Of a stretch of 44,382 nt of DNA, positions 31,093-40,770 are shown one piece after another. The translations under genes and the position numbers were made by a program. The stretch spans positions 1 through 44,382 of the forward strand of contig JAYFQP010000021.1 in assembly GCA_034926865.1 (NCBI GenBank), in the 5' to 3' direction. How positions within the stretch are numbered: position 1 is the stretch's first letter; the number at the start of each line of letters is the position of its first letter. This DNA is from RGIG1902 sp034926865. Lineage in GTDB: Bacteria; Bacillota; Clostridia; Oscillospirales; Butyricicoccaceae. Under the pieces are notes generated by a model, which had not been told where the DNA came from, made no database searches, and saw nothing but the letters and a program-made list of their open reading frames with translations.

Positions 31093-32340
31093 ATGAAAAG
31101 ATGTGTTTCTTCGGCTTTGTGCGCCTTATTATTTCTTTTAACGGTAACATCCAGCGTTCTTGCCGCAGGATATCAGACAAAAACTCTTGAGAAAGGGGTT
31201 TTGGGGACCCTTAATAGCTCAGGCGCCAGTTATGAAGCAACAATGACTATTCCAGGTTATATTGGTCAGCTTGAGCTTGAGGCCCATATAAATGGCGAGG
31301 ATAAGCACATTTCCGTTTCTGTTGTAAAACCGAAGGAGAATGCTGAGGTAAGTGTAAGTATAAAAAAATTTGACGGATATATATATCAAGCTTCTCTGAC
31401 AGCGGAGAGATATGCATATAATCTTGGAAGCGGTTTCACAACTGCAGCAGACAGATTTGCTGTTGGCAGTTCCTCTGCTGTTGATGGGAGTCTTTCAATG
31501 CCCGGAAGCGGGCTTTACAGTGGAAGGGTTGATTTTTATTACTCGAAAGATGATATAGGATATAAAAGCATAGATAATATACCTGATGACAAGTGGGGAG
31601 GAATGTTCTGGTTCAGCCTTGGCAGCGATTATATCCTTGCGTTAAGTGATAATGATATCTCAGAGTTTTTGGAAACCGGGGAACTTTGGGGATATAACTG
31701 GCCTGGCCTTCGCATGTTGCTTGCTGGCGAAGATGACAAGCCTGTTTATGTAAGCGGCAGCTTTGGAAATTTTAAACAATTGAACCGATATAACAGCAGT
31801 GTCTTTTCGGATGTTTCCGATCAATGGTATTCTAAATACGCGCAAAAGGCCTATGAATATAACCTTATGAAGGGGAATGAAGACGGCACATTTTATGCCA
31901 ACGGAAGCATGACTGTGGCTGAGGCTGTGACTATAGCGGCGAGGCTGCACAATATTTACTACGGTAAAACCGGAGAGTTTTTGCAGGGAGAACGGTGGTA
32001 TGATATATATGTGGGGTATGCTCTTGAGAGAGGAATTATCACAAGCGGTGAATTTGACAGCTATGAAAGAGCTATAACAAGAAAAGAAATGGCCTCGCTT
32101 TTGGGCAAAGCGGTAGAGCTTTCAAATCTTGAAAAGATAAATGATTTTACTTCTATTCCGGATGTCAGCAGCCAAGACAAAAGCTTTGAGGCTATTCTTG
32201 CCCTTTACAACAGCGGCGTGCTTACGGGCAGCAAGGAAGACGGCAGTTTTCTTCCGTCAGACAGCGTAATTCGTTCTGAGGTCAGCGCTATGGTATCAAG
32301 GCTGATATCCCCTGAATTAAGAGTTCATAAAAGTGTCTGA
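31093..32340 (+). CDS. SLH-domain surface protein
   Basis: The start at 31093 follows AAGGAGTG; an in-frame GTG at 31084 overlaps that site. The 415-residue product has a signal peptide (MKRCVSSALCALLFLLTVTS, cleavage near VLAA-GY), an N-terminal beta-rich domain of about 210 residues of unknown type, and three C-terminal SLH repeats: FSDVSDQWYSKYAQKAYEYNLMKGNEDGTF, RWYDIYVGYALERGIITSGEFDSYERAITRKEMASLLGKA, and IPDVSSQDKSFEAILALYNSGVLTGSKEDGSFLPSDSVIRSEVSAMVSRL. SLH repeats are at the C-terminus, opposite to the exporter-linked SLH protein. It is a single gene with its own promoter and terminator. Confidence 0.9.
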   Translation: MKRCVSSALCALLFLLTVTSSVLAAGYQTKTLEKGVLGTLNSSGASYEATMTIPGYIGQLELEAHINGEDKHISVSVVKPKENAEVSVSIKKFDGYIYQASLTAERYAYNLGSGFTTAADRFAVGSSSAVDGSLSMPGSGLYSGRVDFYYSKDDIGYKSIDNIPDDKWGGMFWFSLGSDYILALSDNDISEFLETGELWGYNWPGLRMLLAGEDDKPVYVSGSFGNFKQLNRYNSSVFSDVSDQWYSKYAQKAYEYNLMKGNEDGTFYANGSMTVAEAVTIAARLHNIYYGKTGEFLQGERWYDIYVGYALERGIITSGEFDSYERAITRKEMASLLGKAVELSNLEKINDFTSIPDVSSQDKSFEAILALYNSGVLTGSKEDGSFLPSDSVIRSEVSAMVSRLISPELRVHKSV

Positions 32341-32350
32341 AAACAGATAA

Positions 32351-32389
32351 ACACAGCCATGCGGATTTTATCCGTATGGCTGTGTTTTT
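32351..32389 (+). terminator. Terminator of the SLH protein gene
   Basis: ACACAGCCATGCGGA pairs with TCCGTATGGCTGTGT (one G-T pair), with TTTTA after it. Confidence 0.9.
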
Positions 32390-32462
32390 AATTTCTTAAA
32401 GATAATACCGTAAATGATATAAACAAGAAATTGGTTTTAATAAATCAAAGGATGATCTTGAG

Positions 32463-33056
32463 CTAAAGGGCTTCGTCTTTTAAGAGACCATTGATGCCGC
32501 TGAAGGTCATAGTTCCAACAGCGTCGGAAAGCTGTTCTATCGGCATTTTGCATCCGGAGTTGAACCATTCTTGAAATACTGCCACCATTCCCGCTATGGA
32601 AAAATCAGCAATAAGGTTTAAAATATTCTCGCTGACGGAGATCTGGCTTGCAAAAGACTCCTTTACCTTGATCTTCAAGGTGGCTACGATTTTTGCGCTA
32701 AGGCTTGTATTTCCATCTTTTTTCAACAGGCAGCTGTAAAACTTTATATCCTTGTTTATACTTGAAGTTAATTTGGTAAATATAACATATGGGCTTTGAA
32801 GACACTGCCTGAAATCTACACCTTTTAAAACCGCTTCAAACGCGGTGACAATCTCATCTTCTATCTCCTCAACTATCTGATACACTCCGTTATAATAGTT
32901 ATAAAATGTCTTGCGATTTATATCAGCAGCGTCAGAGATTTCTTTGATGGTTATATTATTGATGTCCTTTTCAGAAAGCAGTTCGGCAAAAGCATTTCTA
33001 ATTGCCTTTTTTGTTTTGATAACTCTGCGGTCAGGCCGCTTTGCCTGATTCTCCAT
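32463..33056 (-). CDS. TetR-family regulator divergent from degV-like gene
   Basis: The 197-residue product has the helix-turn-helix ITIKEISDAADINRKTFYNYY and a helical C-terminal domain (ENILNLIADFSIAGMVAVFQEWFNSGCKMP) of the TetR_C_7 type, like the regulator at 11274-11846. It is divergent from the DegV gene and may control it and itself. The effector may be a lipid, given the DegV partner, but this is speculation. Confidence 0.88.
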   Translation of the reverse strand: MENQAKRPDRRVIKTKKAIRNAFAELLSEKDINNITIKEISDAADINRKTFYNYYNGVYQIVEEIEDEIVTAFEAVLKGVDFRQCLQSPYVIFTKLTSSINKDIKFYSCLLKKDGNTSLSAKIVATLKIKVKESFASQISVSENILNLIADFSIAGMVAVFQEWFNSGCKMPIEQLSDAVGTMTFSGINGLLKDEAL

Positions 33057-33097
33057 ATCTGATTCACCTTATTTCACATTATTTGTTATAAGTGTTG

Positions 33098-33198
33098 CAT
33101 AAAACGCATTTATGACATAAAAAGTGGCATTATCATCATTAAACTAAAATCATGTCCATTGTGCCTTTGGAATAGTTACATTATAATACACACATGTG
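33098..33198. promoter_or_regulatory. TetR/DegV divergent control region
   Basis: CATAAA-ACGCA-TTTATG (33098-33114) is an inverted repeat 42 bases before the tetR start. The DegV promoter is TTGTGC (33159-33164), 17 bases, TATAAT (33182-33187). The palindrome CACATGTG (33191-33198) lies just after the -10. One or both inverted repeats may be the TetR operator. Confidence 0.5.
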
Positions 33199-33311
33199 GT
33201 AAAAGTCAAGAATAGGGAATAATATCACTGATGTCCTATAAAGATAGAAATATGCGGTGATATGCTGATACGTTTAACATCATTTAATTGCATGAAAAGG
33301 AGTTTGCCATA

Positions 33312-34160
33312 ATGAACAATATAATCTTGACTGCGGACAGCACCTTCGACATGACGCAGGATATGTCGCTAAAGCTGGGGATAGAAGTGATTCCGTCTTA
33401 CGTCAGGCTTGACGGAGATAACATATTTGATTACCCGGATATTACGATGTACGATTTATTCGGCTTTCATGACAGAACGGGTAAATTGCCCCAAACGGCG
33501 GCGGCCAGCCCTTGGGATTATACTCAGTTTTTTCAGAAATACGCATCGGCAGATACTCAGGTAATTCACATAGCTAAAAGCTCAAAAATGTCAAGTTGTT
33601 ATGACAATGCAGTAAATGCTGCCCGGAATCTTGAGAATGTGATTGTGTTTGATTCAATGAGCGTCGGCGGTGGAAGCGCAATGCTTGCGATCGTTGCAGC
33701 AAAGCTTAGAGAAAAAGGGCTCTCTGCGCAGGAGATTATTGCGAAGCTTGAGGAAATAAGAGAAAAAATATTCGGCAGCTTTATTGTAGATCAGCTCGAT
33801 TATCTTCATAAGGGGGGCAGATGCTCGGCGCTTGCCTTAATGGGAGCAAATATGCTAAAGCTCAGGCCGGAAATAGTTGTACGCGAAGGACAGATGCTGC
33901 TTGGCAGAAAATACAGGGGCAAATATGAAAGCTGTATGTTTGAGTTCATAGATGACAGGCTTTCGGAGATGAGCGGAATTGACCCTGCGTATCTCTTCAT
34001 TTCACATACGGTTACTGACGCTGATCTTCTTGAAAAGGCGCTTAAGCATATTAAAGACAAAAAGCATTTTGAGAATATCACAGCGCTAGAGGCAGGGGCT
34101 GCCGTTTCATGCCACTGTGGGCCAAACACCTTTGGGATGTTTTATCTGTCAACGAAATAG
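33312..34160 (+). CDS. DegV-family fatty-acid-binding protein
   Basis: The start at 33312 follows AAGGAG at nine bases; an in-frame ATG at 33288 precedes that site and is unlikely. The 282-residue product is DegV-like: IILTADSTFDMTQDMSLKLGIEVIPSYVRLDG, LPQTAAASPWDYTQFFQKYA, VIHIAKSSKMSSCYDNAVNAA, DSMSVGGGSAMLAIVAAKL, and GSFIVDQLDYLHKGGRCSALALMGANMLKLRPEI. DegV/FakB proteins bind a fatty acid and present it to a fatty acid kinase (FakA); no fakA is in the window. It is monocistronic. Confidence 0.92.
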   Translation: MNNIILTADSTFDMTQDMSLKLGIEVIPSYVRLDGDNIFDYPDITMYDLFGFHDRTGKLPQTAAASPWDYTQFFQKYASADTQVIHIAKSSKMSSCYDNAVNAARNLENVIVFDSMSVGGGSAMLAIVAAKLREKGLSAQEIIAKLEEIREKIFGSFIVDQLDYLHKGGRCSALALMGANMLKLRPEIVVREGQMLLGRKYRGKYESCMFEFIDDRLSEMSGIDPAYLFISHTVTDADLLEKALKHIKDKKHFENITALEAGAAVSCHCGPNTFGMFYLSTK

Positions 34161-34207
34161 AAACAAGATAAGCGGTTAAATTATTGTTACGTATAAGCCT
34201 ATTGCAA

Positions 34208-34250
34208 AATGGCAGTTGAATGTATCAAGACATTCAACTGCCATTTTTTA
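34208..34250. terminator. Terminator between the DegV and nitroreductase genes
   Basis: GGCAGTTGAATGT (34211-34223) pairs perfectly with ACATTCAACTGCC (34230-34242), followed by ATTTTTT. The preceding AAAAT gives a weaker T tail on the minus strand, so it may serve both converging genes. Confidence 0.85.
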
Positions 34251-34275
34251 AAGCTATTTGTAAGAAAACAGTACT

Positions 34276-35070
34276 TTATCTTATTGTAAACTCAGCTTTT
34301 CTCCTTGGGGCAGTACGCTGGTATTTTCTTTCAGGATATCCCGCCAGCAGGCAGCAGGCGATAGATTTGCCCTCTATCCCCAGCCACTTCATAAGGGCCT
34401 CGCTCATTGATATCGTTCGTTTTAAATATCCGCTGTGAAGTATTCCGGCTCCGTTTGCCACAGCCATAAGCTCAATATTTGCGGCTGCCAGGCCACCGTC
34501 CCACATGTTTTCCGTAATAATAAGAATTATTGAGGGGGTGTTGAAGAATAGTCCATCCCTTCCGGCTGTGTTATACATTTCTAAAAAGCGTTCATAGGCG
34601 GCTGTGGGGGAGTCGTTCTCTTTAAGCTTTGCTATTATCTGGGGCAACTCGGCCCAGAAAAGCTTTTTAAAGGCGTCAAGCTCATCCTGAACAACGATAA
34701 AACGTGTGGCCTGGGTGTTTTTTGCTGTAGGAGCATATCGCCCTGCCTGAAGCATCATTTGAAGGGCATCAGGATACAGCTTATTTGGTTTGAATGAGCG
34801 TATGCTGCGCCTGAACTTGATGGAGTTAAGCAGATTTTCAGCCGAGAGATCAAAGGAAATAGGGTTGTAGTCTTGAACTTCTGCCATATCAAATGATGGC
34901 ATAGAAATAGCGAGAGTCGGACATATCGCAACGCAATGACCGCATTCAAGACATTTGCCTCCGTAAACAGCTTTACCGTTTTTGATTGCCAGGGCTTTTG
35001 AGGGACAGTCGCTTACGCATGTGGCGCAGCCAATGCAAAGAGCGCTGTCAATACTTACTGTTTGTGCCAT
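34276..35070 (-). CDS. Nitroreductase with N-terminal 2x[4Fe-4S] ferredoxin domain
   Basis: The 264-residue product starts with a ferredoxin domain, CIGCATCVSDCP and CLECGHCVAICP (residues 12-55), followed by an FMN-dependent nitroreductase domain: FRRSIRSFKPNKLYPDALQMMLQAGRYAPTAKNTQATRFIVV and AAANIELMAVANGAGILHSGYL. Such fusions are common in Clostridia and presumably draw electrons from reduced ferredoxin to reduce nitro compounds or flavin-linked substrates; the substrate is unknown. AAAAAGGAG precedes the ATG. Confidence 0.93.
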   Translation of the reverse strand: MAQTVSIDSALCIGCATCVSDCPSKALAIKNGKAVYGGKCLECGHCVAICPTLAISMPSFDMAEVQDYNPISFDLSAENLLNSIKFRRSIRSFKPNKLYPDALQMMLQAGRYAPTAKNTQATRFIVVQDELDAFKKLFWAELPQIIAKLKENDSPTAAYERFLEMYNTAGRDGLFFNTPSIILIITENMWDGGLAAANIELMAVANGAGILHSGYLKRTISMSEALMKWLGIEGKSIACCLLAGYPERKYQRTAPRRKAEFTIR

Positions 35071-35212
35071 AAAGCGTGCTCCTTTTTTGTAATTTATTTG
35101 AGTAAAAGTATATCATAAAGTTCGAAAAAAGCAACAATTGCATGTGGGTTATTGTTAAGCAGAGAAGATATAGTTAATGATCACATAACCTGGAGGATTA
35201 AGACTCTGCCGC

Positions 35213-35241
35213 TTGCATTATCAGATAAAATGCTTCATAAT
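35213..35241 (+). promoter_or_regulatory. Promoter of the M18 aminopeptidase gene
   Basis: TTGCAT at 35213-35218, a 17-base spacer and CATAAT at 35236-35241. Confidence 0.55.
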
Positions 35242-35277
35242 AAAATTATATTAATTTTTGTATGAGGAGAAAGACTT

Positions 35278-36561
35278 ATGGAATATGGGAATCAAGGCTT
35301 TAAATCTTTTATGGACAAATCGACAACGCCTTTTCATGCTGTGCTGGCTTCGGAAGAACTGCTTGTGTCAGCTGGTTTTGAAAAGCTTGATGTCGGCAGT
35401 CGATGGGAGCTTTCAAAAGGCGGAAGATATTATGTGGTTTCCAATGATACATACATATGTGCTTTTGAAATAGGCAGCGAATTTGATGTTTCTGAGGGCT
35501 GCCATATTGGCGCATCACATTGCGATTCCCCGTGCTTTCGCATAAAAGCTTCGCCGGAGCTCAAGATAGATAAATATCTCTGCCTTGATACGGAAGTATA
35601 TGGAGGGGCTCAGCTTGATTCATGGCACGATAGGCCGTTGTCCATCGCAGGGAGGGTGGTATGCCGTTCGAGCGATGTTTTGAGGCCTGATGTCGTATTT
35701 GTCGATTTCAAACGTCCCGTTGTTATGATAGCGGACCTTGCTCCGCATATTTCCGATAAAACCAAGGTTGAAGCAAAGGTAGTGTCGAAGATGTACCCCA
35801 TCCTTGCCGTCAGCGACGGCAGTGAGAAGGAGAACTTTTTCAGGGTATTCCTCGGTGAGGAGATCGGAAAGGCGCCCGAGGACATACTGGATTTTGAACT
35901 TTATGTATATAACTGCGCATCCTGCTCTGACTGGGGCAGTAAAGGAGAGTTCCTTGCCTCTCCGAGACTTGATAATCTGACGTCTGTCTATGCACTTATT
36001 TCCGCAATCACAGCTTCTGAAAACAAAAAAGGAATAAACGCAGCCATTGCATACGACCATGAGGAGATAGGCAATCGTTCAAAATCGGGGGCAAATTCGA
36101 ATATTACGGAGTATATTTTTAAACGTATCTATAAGGGGCTCGGCTATGGCGAAGAAGAGTATATGATGGCTATGAGCCGAAGTATGATTTTTTCTCTTGA
36201 CGCGGCGCACAGCTTTAATCCCATGTATCCCGAGCGCTATGATAAAAATAACCGCTGCACTCTGAATCAGGGCCTTTGCATCAAGCAGGCGTGCTCACAG
36301 TCATATGCCACTGACAGCGTTATGACAGGCATAGTTGAGCAGCTTTGCAGCAAATATGATATTCAGTATCAGAAATTTTCAAATCATTCCGATATCAAGG
36401 GCGGAGGAACAATAGGCTCTGTTATTTCCGCAATGCTGCCCGCAAACGCAGTTGATATGGGAGTTCCTCTGCTTTCAATGCATTCGGCTATGGAAATGGT
36501 TGGACAGAAAGACGAAAACAGTCTGATCAGCCTTTTGTCAGCTTTCTATAACGAGAGATAA
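35278..36561 (+). CDS. M18-family aminopeptidase (aspartyl aminopeptidase type)
   Basis: The 427-residue product matches M18 metallopeptidases: FMDKSTTPFHAVLASEELL at the N-terminus, GASHCDSPCFRIKASPEL (first zinc histidine), GGAQLDSWHDRPLSIAGRV, SPRLDNLTSVYALISA (bridging aspartate), AYDHEEIGNRSKSGANS (catalytic glutamates), and the C-terminal MGVPLLSMHSAMEMVGQKD with the last zinc histidine. It removes N-terminal acidic or other residues from peptides in the cytoplasm. GAGGAGAAAGACTT precedes the ATG. Own promoter and terminator. Confidence 0.95.
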   Translation: MEYGNQGFKSFMDKSTTPFHAVLASEELLVSAGFEKLDVGSRWELSKGGRYYVVSNDTYICAFEIGSEFDVSEGCHIGASHCDSPCFRIKASPELKIDKYLCLDTEVYGGAQLDSWHDRPLSIAGRVVCRSSDVLRPDVVFVDFKRPVVMIADLAPHISDKTKVEAKVVSKMYPILAVSDGSEKENFFRVFLGEEIGKAPEDILDFELYVYNCASCSDWGSKGEFLASPRLDNLTSVYALISAITASENKKGINAAIAYDHEEIGNRSKSGANSNITEYIFKRIYKGLGYGEEEYMMAMSRSMIFSLDAAHSFNPMYPERYDKNNRCTLNQGLCIKQACSQSYATDSVMTGIVEQLCSKYDIQYQKFSNHSDIKGGGTIGSVISAMLPANAVDMGVPLLSMHSAMEMVGQKDENSLISLLSAFYNER

Positions 36562-36576
36562 TAATATAAACTTTTT

Positions 36577-36610
36577 GAACCGCATTTATTTCTAAAATGC
36601 GGTTCTTTTT
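36577..36610 (+). terminator. Terminator of the M18 gene
   Basis: GAACCGCATTT (36577-36587) pairs with AAATGCGGTTC (36595-36605), followed by TTTTTAA. Confidence 0.92.
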
Positions 36611-36654
36611 AACAGTAAGCGTAAGAAAAACGTTGCATAAACGGATGCTTGAGG

Positions 36655-36683
36655 TTGCGAAAAATGCAGATTTATGGTAAAAT
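36655..36683 (+). promoter_or_regulatory. Promoter of the miaB-mutS-mutL-miaA-hfq cluster
   Basis: TTGCGA at 36655-36660, a 17-base spacer and TAAAAT at 36678-36683 with TGG before the -10. No terminator was seen between miaB and hfq. Confidence 0.65.
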
Positions 36684-36719
36684 AACATGATATTGAACAG
36701 TTTTTAACCGGAGGAACAG

Positions 36720-38162
36720 ATGAGCAATAACTCAAGTGTCATCAGCGACGAAATGCTGCAGGAACAAAGAGGATACTGCGCTGCCGTTAAAGAGATATAT
36801 GGACAAAAGCTTCGGAGGCAGCCGTTGGCATATACGCAGACCTTTGGGTGTCAGCAGAATGAGGCCGACACCGAACTGATAAGGGGAATGCTTGCAGATA
36901 TGGGCTTTGGCTTTTGCGAGAGCATAGCGGAAGCGGATATAGTTATTATCAATACATGTGCTATAAGGGAACATGCCGAGATGAGAGTATATGGCAATGT
37001 TGGAGAGCTTTCACACGCTAAAAAGAACAATCCCGAGCTTGTCACTGTTCTTTGCGGCTGCATGGCTCAGCAGGAGCATGTTACAGATAAAATAAAGAAT
37101 AGCTATCCTTATGTTGATATCGTTTTTGGAACACATGCTCTGCCTCGCTTTCCGCAGATACTTTACAATTGCCTGAAGCGGAAAAAGAGAGTATTTGATA
37201 TTGATGGCGATGAAAAAGGGACGATTATTGAGGGTGTGGAACCAGTCAGAAAGCCGGGGTACAGCGCATGGCTTTCGATCATGTACGGCTGCAATAATTT
37301 TTGCTCCTATTGCGTTGTGCCCTATGTCAGAGGACGCGAGCGCAGCCGCACACCGAGGGCTGTTATCGAAGAGTTTAAATCCCTTGTGGCGCAGGGATAT
37401 AAAGACATCACTCTTCTCGGGCAGAATGTCAATTCTTATGGCAGAGGGCTTGATAATGCATGTGATTTTCCATCTCTTTTAGAGCAGATAAATGATATTG
37501 ACGGAGATTTTCGCGTGCGCTTCATGACAAGTCATCCAAAAGATGCTACGCCGGGGTTATTTGATGTCATGGCAAAATGCGATAAGGTGTGCAACAGCAT
37601 CCATCTTCCGGTTCAGGCCGGAAGCGATAGGGTGCTTAAAGATATGAACCGCAGTTATACCGCGGAAAAATACCTTTCCCTTATTGATTACGCAAGAAAA
37701 GTTATGCCGGATATAACGATAACAAGCGATATAATTGTTGGATTTCCCGGCGAGACGAATGAGGATTTTCAGAAGACGATTGATCTTCTTGAAAAAGTCA
37801 GGTTTGATTCGTTGTTTACCTTTATTTTTTCCCCAAGAAAAGGTACAAAGGCCTATGATATGCCTGATGTGCTTACCAAAGATGAAAAGCAGAGAAACTT
37901 TGATCGCCTGCTTGAGGTACAGAACCGCATTTCAAAGGAAAAGAACGAAGAATATGTGGGAAAGCGCCTGCGCGTTCTTGTTGGAGAAGAAGAGAACGAA
38001 AGAAACTATAATAACGAATATACAAAACTGGCAAGAACCGAGGGCTTCAAACTGGTTTATTTAAGAGGAGCGGAGGGCCTTGAGGGTCAGTACGCAGATG
38101 TAATTATAGAGAAAAGCTCGACTTGGGCGTTATTCGGTTCGGTCGAGATCGGGGAGAAATAA
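36720..38162 (+). CDS. miaB: tRNA-2-methylthio-N6-dimethylallyladenosine synthase MiaB
   Basis: The 480-residue product has an N-terminal UPF0004 domain whose auxiliary-cluster cysteines are visible in TFGCQQNEADTE, INTCAIREHAE and LCGCMAQQE. The radical-SAM domain has C191-X3-C195-X2-C198 in MYGCNNFCSYCVVPYVRGRERSR, and the TRAM domain is at the C-terminus. It adds a methylthio group to i6A37 of tRNAs reading U-starting codons. The modification it acts on is made by MiaA, encoded four genes on. CCGGAGGAACAG precedes the ATG. Confidence 0.97.
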   Translation: MSNNSSVISDEMLQEQRGYCAAVKEIYGQKLRRQPLAYTQTFGCQQNEADTELIRGMLADMGFGFCESIAEADIVIINTCAIREHAEMRVYGNVGELSHAKKNNPELVTVLCGCMAQQEHVTDKIKNSYPYVDIVFGTHALPRFPQILYNCLKRKKRVFDIDGDEKGTIIEGVEPVRKPGYSAWLSIMYGCNNFCSYCVVPYVRGRERSRTPRAVIEEFKSLVAQGYKDITLLGQNVNSYGRGLDNACDFPSLLEQINDIDGDFRVRFMTSHPKDATPGLFDVMAKCDKVCNSIHLPVQAGSDRVLKDMNRSYTAEKYLSLIDYARKVMPDITITSDIIVGFPGETNEDFQKTIDLLEKVRFDSLFTFIFSPRKGTKAYDMPDVLTKDEKQRNFDRLLEVQNRISKEKNEEYVGKRLRVLVGEEENERNYNNEYTKLARTEGFKLVYLRGAEGLEGQYADVIIEKSSTWALFGSVEIGEK

Positions 38163-38166
38163 AAAT

Positions 38167-40767
38167 ATGGCTGAGTTTACGCCGATGATGAAGCAATATC
38201 TTGAGGTTAAAGAGGAAAATAGTGATGCAATACTCTTTTACCGTCTCGGCGATTTTTACGAGATGTTTTTTGATGACGCTAAGGTCGCGTCCAAAGAGCT
38301 GGAGCTTGTTCTTACAGGCCGTGACTGCGGACAGGAGGAGCGGGCGCCGATGTGTGGCATTCCTTATCACAGCGCCGAAGGCTATATCGCAAGGCTTATT
38401 CAGAAGGGCTATAAGGTTGCCATTTGCGAGCAAATGGAAGACCCTGCCCTTGCTAAAGGGCTTGTCAAGCGCGAGATCATCAGAACAGTAACCCCCGGAA
38501 CGGTAATGGAATCCTCTATGCTTGAGGAGAGCCGAAATAACTATATCTCGTGTGTCTATATGGACACGGACGGCGGCGCGGTTTGCTTTTGCGATCTTTC
38601 TACAGGTCAGATGTCGGCAGCGTTGGTTTCAGGGCAGGAGGCTATGAGAAATCTGGAAGCTGAGATGGCAAGGTTCTCACCAAAAGAAGTGCTGCTTTCT
38701 GATTATGTCTATTCAAACGATAAGTTTGTAGCTTACCTTCGTGATAAGCTTGGAAGCTATGTTGAAAAGGCCGGTGAATGGCGATTTCTGCCTGAAACTG
38801 CCTATGAGGTTACAAAGGCTCAGATGGAGGGGAAGATGGATATTTCCTCTCTTGATGTTAAGGTAATAAGGGTCTGCGGCGGGCTGTTGTCATATCTTCA
38901 TGAAACACAGAAAAACGGGCTTGAGCATATAGGGGCAATAAATATTTACAGCAGCGAGCAGTATATGCAGCTGGATATGGCTGCAAGGAGGAATCTTGAG
39001 CTTACGTCGACCATAAGGTCGGGTGAGAAGAAGGGCTCGCTTCTTGGTGTACTTGACGATACAAAAACAGCGGCGGGAGCCAGGCTTATACGCCAATGGC
39101 TTGAAAAGCCGCTTGTAAACCTCAGAGAGATAAAAAGCCGTCACGAAGCAGTAGAGGAACTCATGAGCAACTTTCTTGTCAAGGATGAGCTCAGACGGCT
39201 TTTGAACAATACATATGATATTGAACGCATAATAGGAAGAATAGTTTTCGGGAGTGCCGGAGGGAGAGATCTTCGCTCTCTTGCGGCGGTATGCTCTATT
39301 TTGCCTGATATAAAGGCAGAAATTATGAAGCTTGAATGCGGCAAAATGGGCGGGATTTGCCGTAAATTTGACTGCCTTGAGGATATTTTGGCCCTGATAG
39401 ACGGAGCAATAGTGGATGCTCCTCCGTTTTCGATCAGGGAGGGCGGCATAATAAGAGACGGCTATTCAAATGATGTGGATCATCTTCGGTCTCTGCTTGA
39501 CGGGGGAACAGACAGGCTTGCCGAGATAGAGCTGCGCGAGCGTGAACGCACAGGAATAAAAAATCTTCGTGTCAGTTATAACAAGGTGTTTGGCTATTAT
39601 ATCGAGGTAAGCCGCGGCAATATATCTCTGGTTCCGGATGATTATATCCGCAAACAGACTCTCGTTAACAGCGAAAGGTATATTACGCAGGAGCTTAAAG
39701 AACTTGAGGGCGATGTATTATCGGCAAAGGATAAGGTAACGACTCTCGAATACCGCCTTTTCAATGATATTAGGGAAAAGGTAGCTTCGGAGGTAACAAG
39801 GGTGCAGGAGACGGCAAGAGCGCTTGCCGAGATCGATGTATTGTGTTCCTTTGCATATACTGCCGAGAAGAAACGTTATGTGAGGCCTGAGATTGATCTT
39901 TCCGATGTGATAGATATTAAGGAGGGTCGCCATCCTGTTGTTGAGCAGATGCTTGAGGACAGCTATTTTGTTCCAAACGACGCATATCTCGATTGCGGAG
40001 AAAACCGTGCATATATCATTACAGGCCCCAATATGGCCGGAAAATCCACATATATGCGTCAGGTGGCTCTCATTGTAATTATGGCACAGTGCGGAAGCTT
40101 CGTTCCTGCTTCTGAGGCACGAATAGGTATATGCGATCAGGTGTTTACGAGGGTAGGCGCTTCGGATGATATATCTACAGGGAGATCTACATTTATGGTC
40201 GAAATGAATGAGGTAGCTGATATTCTTAAAAACGCTACGTCCAGAAGCCTTCTTATACTGGATGAGATAGGCAGGGGGACCTCTACCTTTGATGGCATGG
40301 CAATAGCGAGAGCTGTTTTGGAGCATGTCGCCAGCAAGAGGCTTTTGGGGGCAAAGACTCTTTTTGCTACCCATTATCATGAGCTGTGCGATATGGAAGG
40401 TGTTATTGAAGGGATAAAAAACTATAGTGTCGTTGTTAAAAAGCGGGGCGATGAAATAGTTTTTATTAAAAAGATAGTAAGAGGCGGAGTAAACGACAGC
40501 TACGGGATCGAGGTAGCCAAACTTGCGGGCTTGCCGGATAATGTAGTAAGGCGGGCAAAAAGCATACTTAGGGATATAGAGGCCGGAGGCGACGGCGAAA
40601 AGGGAGCAGGGCGGAAGCCGGACGGCGATGCAGGGCAGATTAGTCTCGGGGCTTATGCCGGGGATGACATAGTAAGCGAGCTGAGAGATCTTGACCTCAA
40701 TGTTTTGACCCCTATTGAGGCAATGTCTAAACTATATGAATTTACAAAGAGGGCAAAGGAGTGTTAA
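38167..40767 (+). CDS. mutS: DNA mismatch repair protein MutS
   Basis: The 866-residue product is a full MutS. The mismatch-reading F-x-E is F30-Y31-E32 in LGDFYEMFF. Lever and clamp domains follow, and the ATPase has Walker A GPNMAGKST from residue 620, ARIGICDQVFTRVGASDDISTGRSTFMVEMNE, Walker B SLLILDEIGRGTST and FATHYHEL. The C-terminal 60 residues include the tetramerisation-type end. It recognises mispairs and recruits MutL, encoded immediately downstream. Confidence 0.97.
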   Translation: MAEFTPMMKQYLEVKEENSDAILFYRLGDFYEMFFDDAKVASKELELVLTGRDCGQEERAPMCGIPYHSAEGYIARLIQKGYKVAICEQMEDPALAKGLVKREIIRTVTPGTVMESSMLEESRNNYISCVYMDTDGGAVCFCDLSTGQMSAALVSGQEAMRNLEAEMARFSPKEVLLSDYVYSNDKFVAYLRDKLGSYVEKAGEWRFLPETAYEVTKAQMEGKMDISSLDVKVIRVCGGLLSYLHETQKNGLEHIGAINIYSSEQYMQLDMAARRNLELTSTIRSGEKKGSLLGVLDDTKTAAGARLIRQWLEKPLVNLREIKSRHEAVEELMSNFLVKDELRRLLNNTYDIERIIGRIVFGSAGGRDLRSLAAVCSILPDIKAEIMKLECGKMGGICRKFDCLEDILALIDGAIVDAPPFSIREGGIIRDGYSNDVDHLRSLLDGGTDRLAEIELRERERTGIKNLRVSYNKVFGYYIEVSRGNISLVPDDYIRKQTLVNSERYITQELKELEGDVLSAKDKVTTLEYRLFNDIREKVASEVTRVQETARALAEIDVLCSFAYTAEKKRYVRPEIDLSDVIDIKEGRHPVVEQMLEDSYFVPNDAYLDCGENRAYIITGPNMAGKSTYMRQVALIVIMAQCGSFVPASEARIGICDQVFTRVGASDDISTGRSTFMVEMNEVADILKNATSRSLLILDEIGRGTSTFDGMAIARAVLEHVASKRLLGAKTLFATHYHELCDMEGVIEGIKNYSVVVKKRGDEIVFIKKIVRGGVNDSYGIEVAKLAGLPDNVVRRAKSILRDIEAGGDGEKGAGRKPDGDAGQISLGAYAGDDIVSELRDLDLNVLTPIEAMSKLYEFTKRAKEC

Positions 40768-40770
40768 CCT

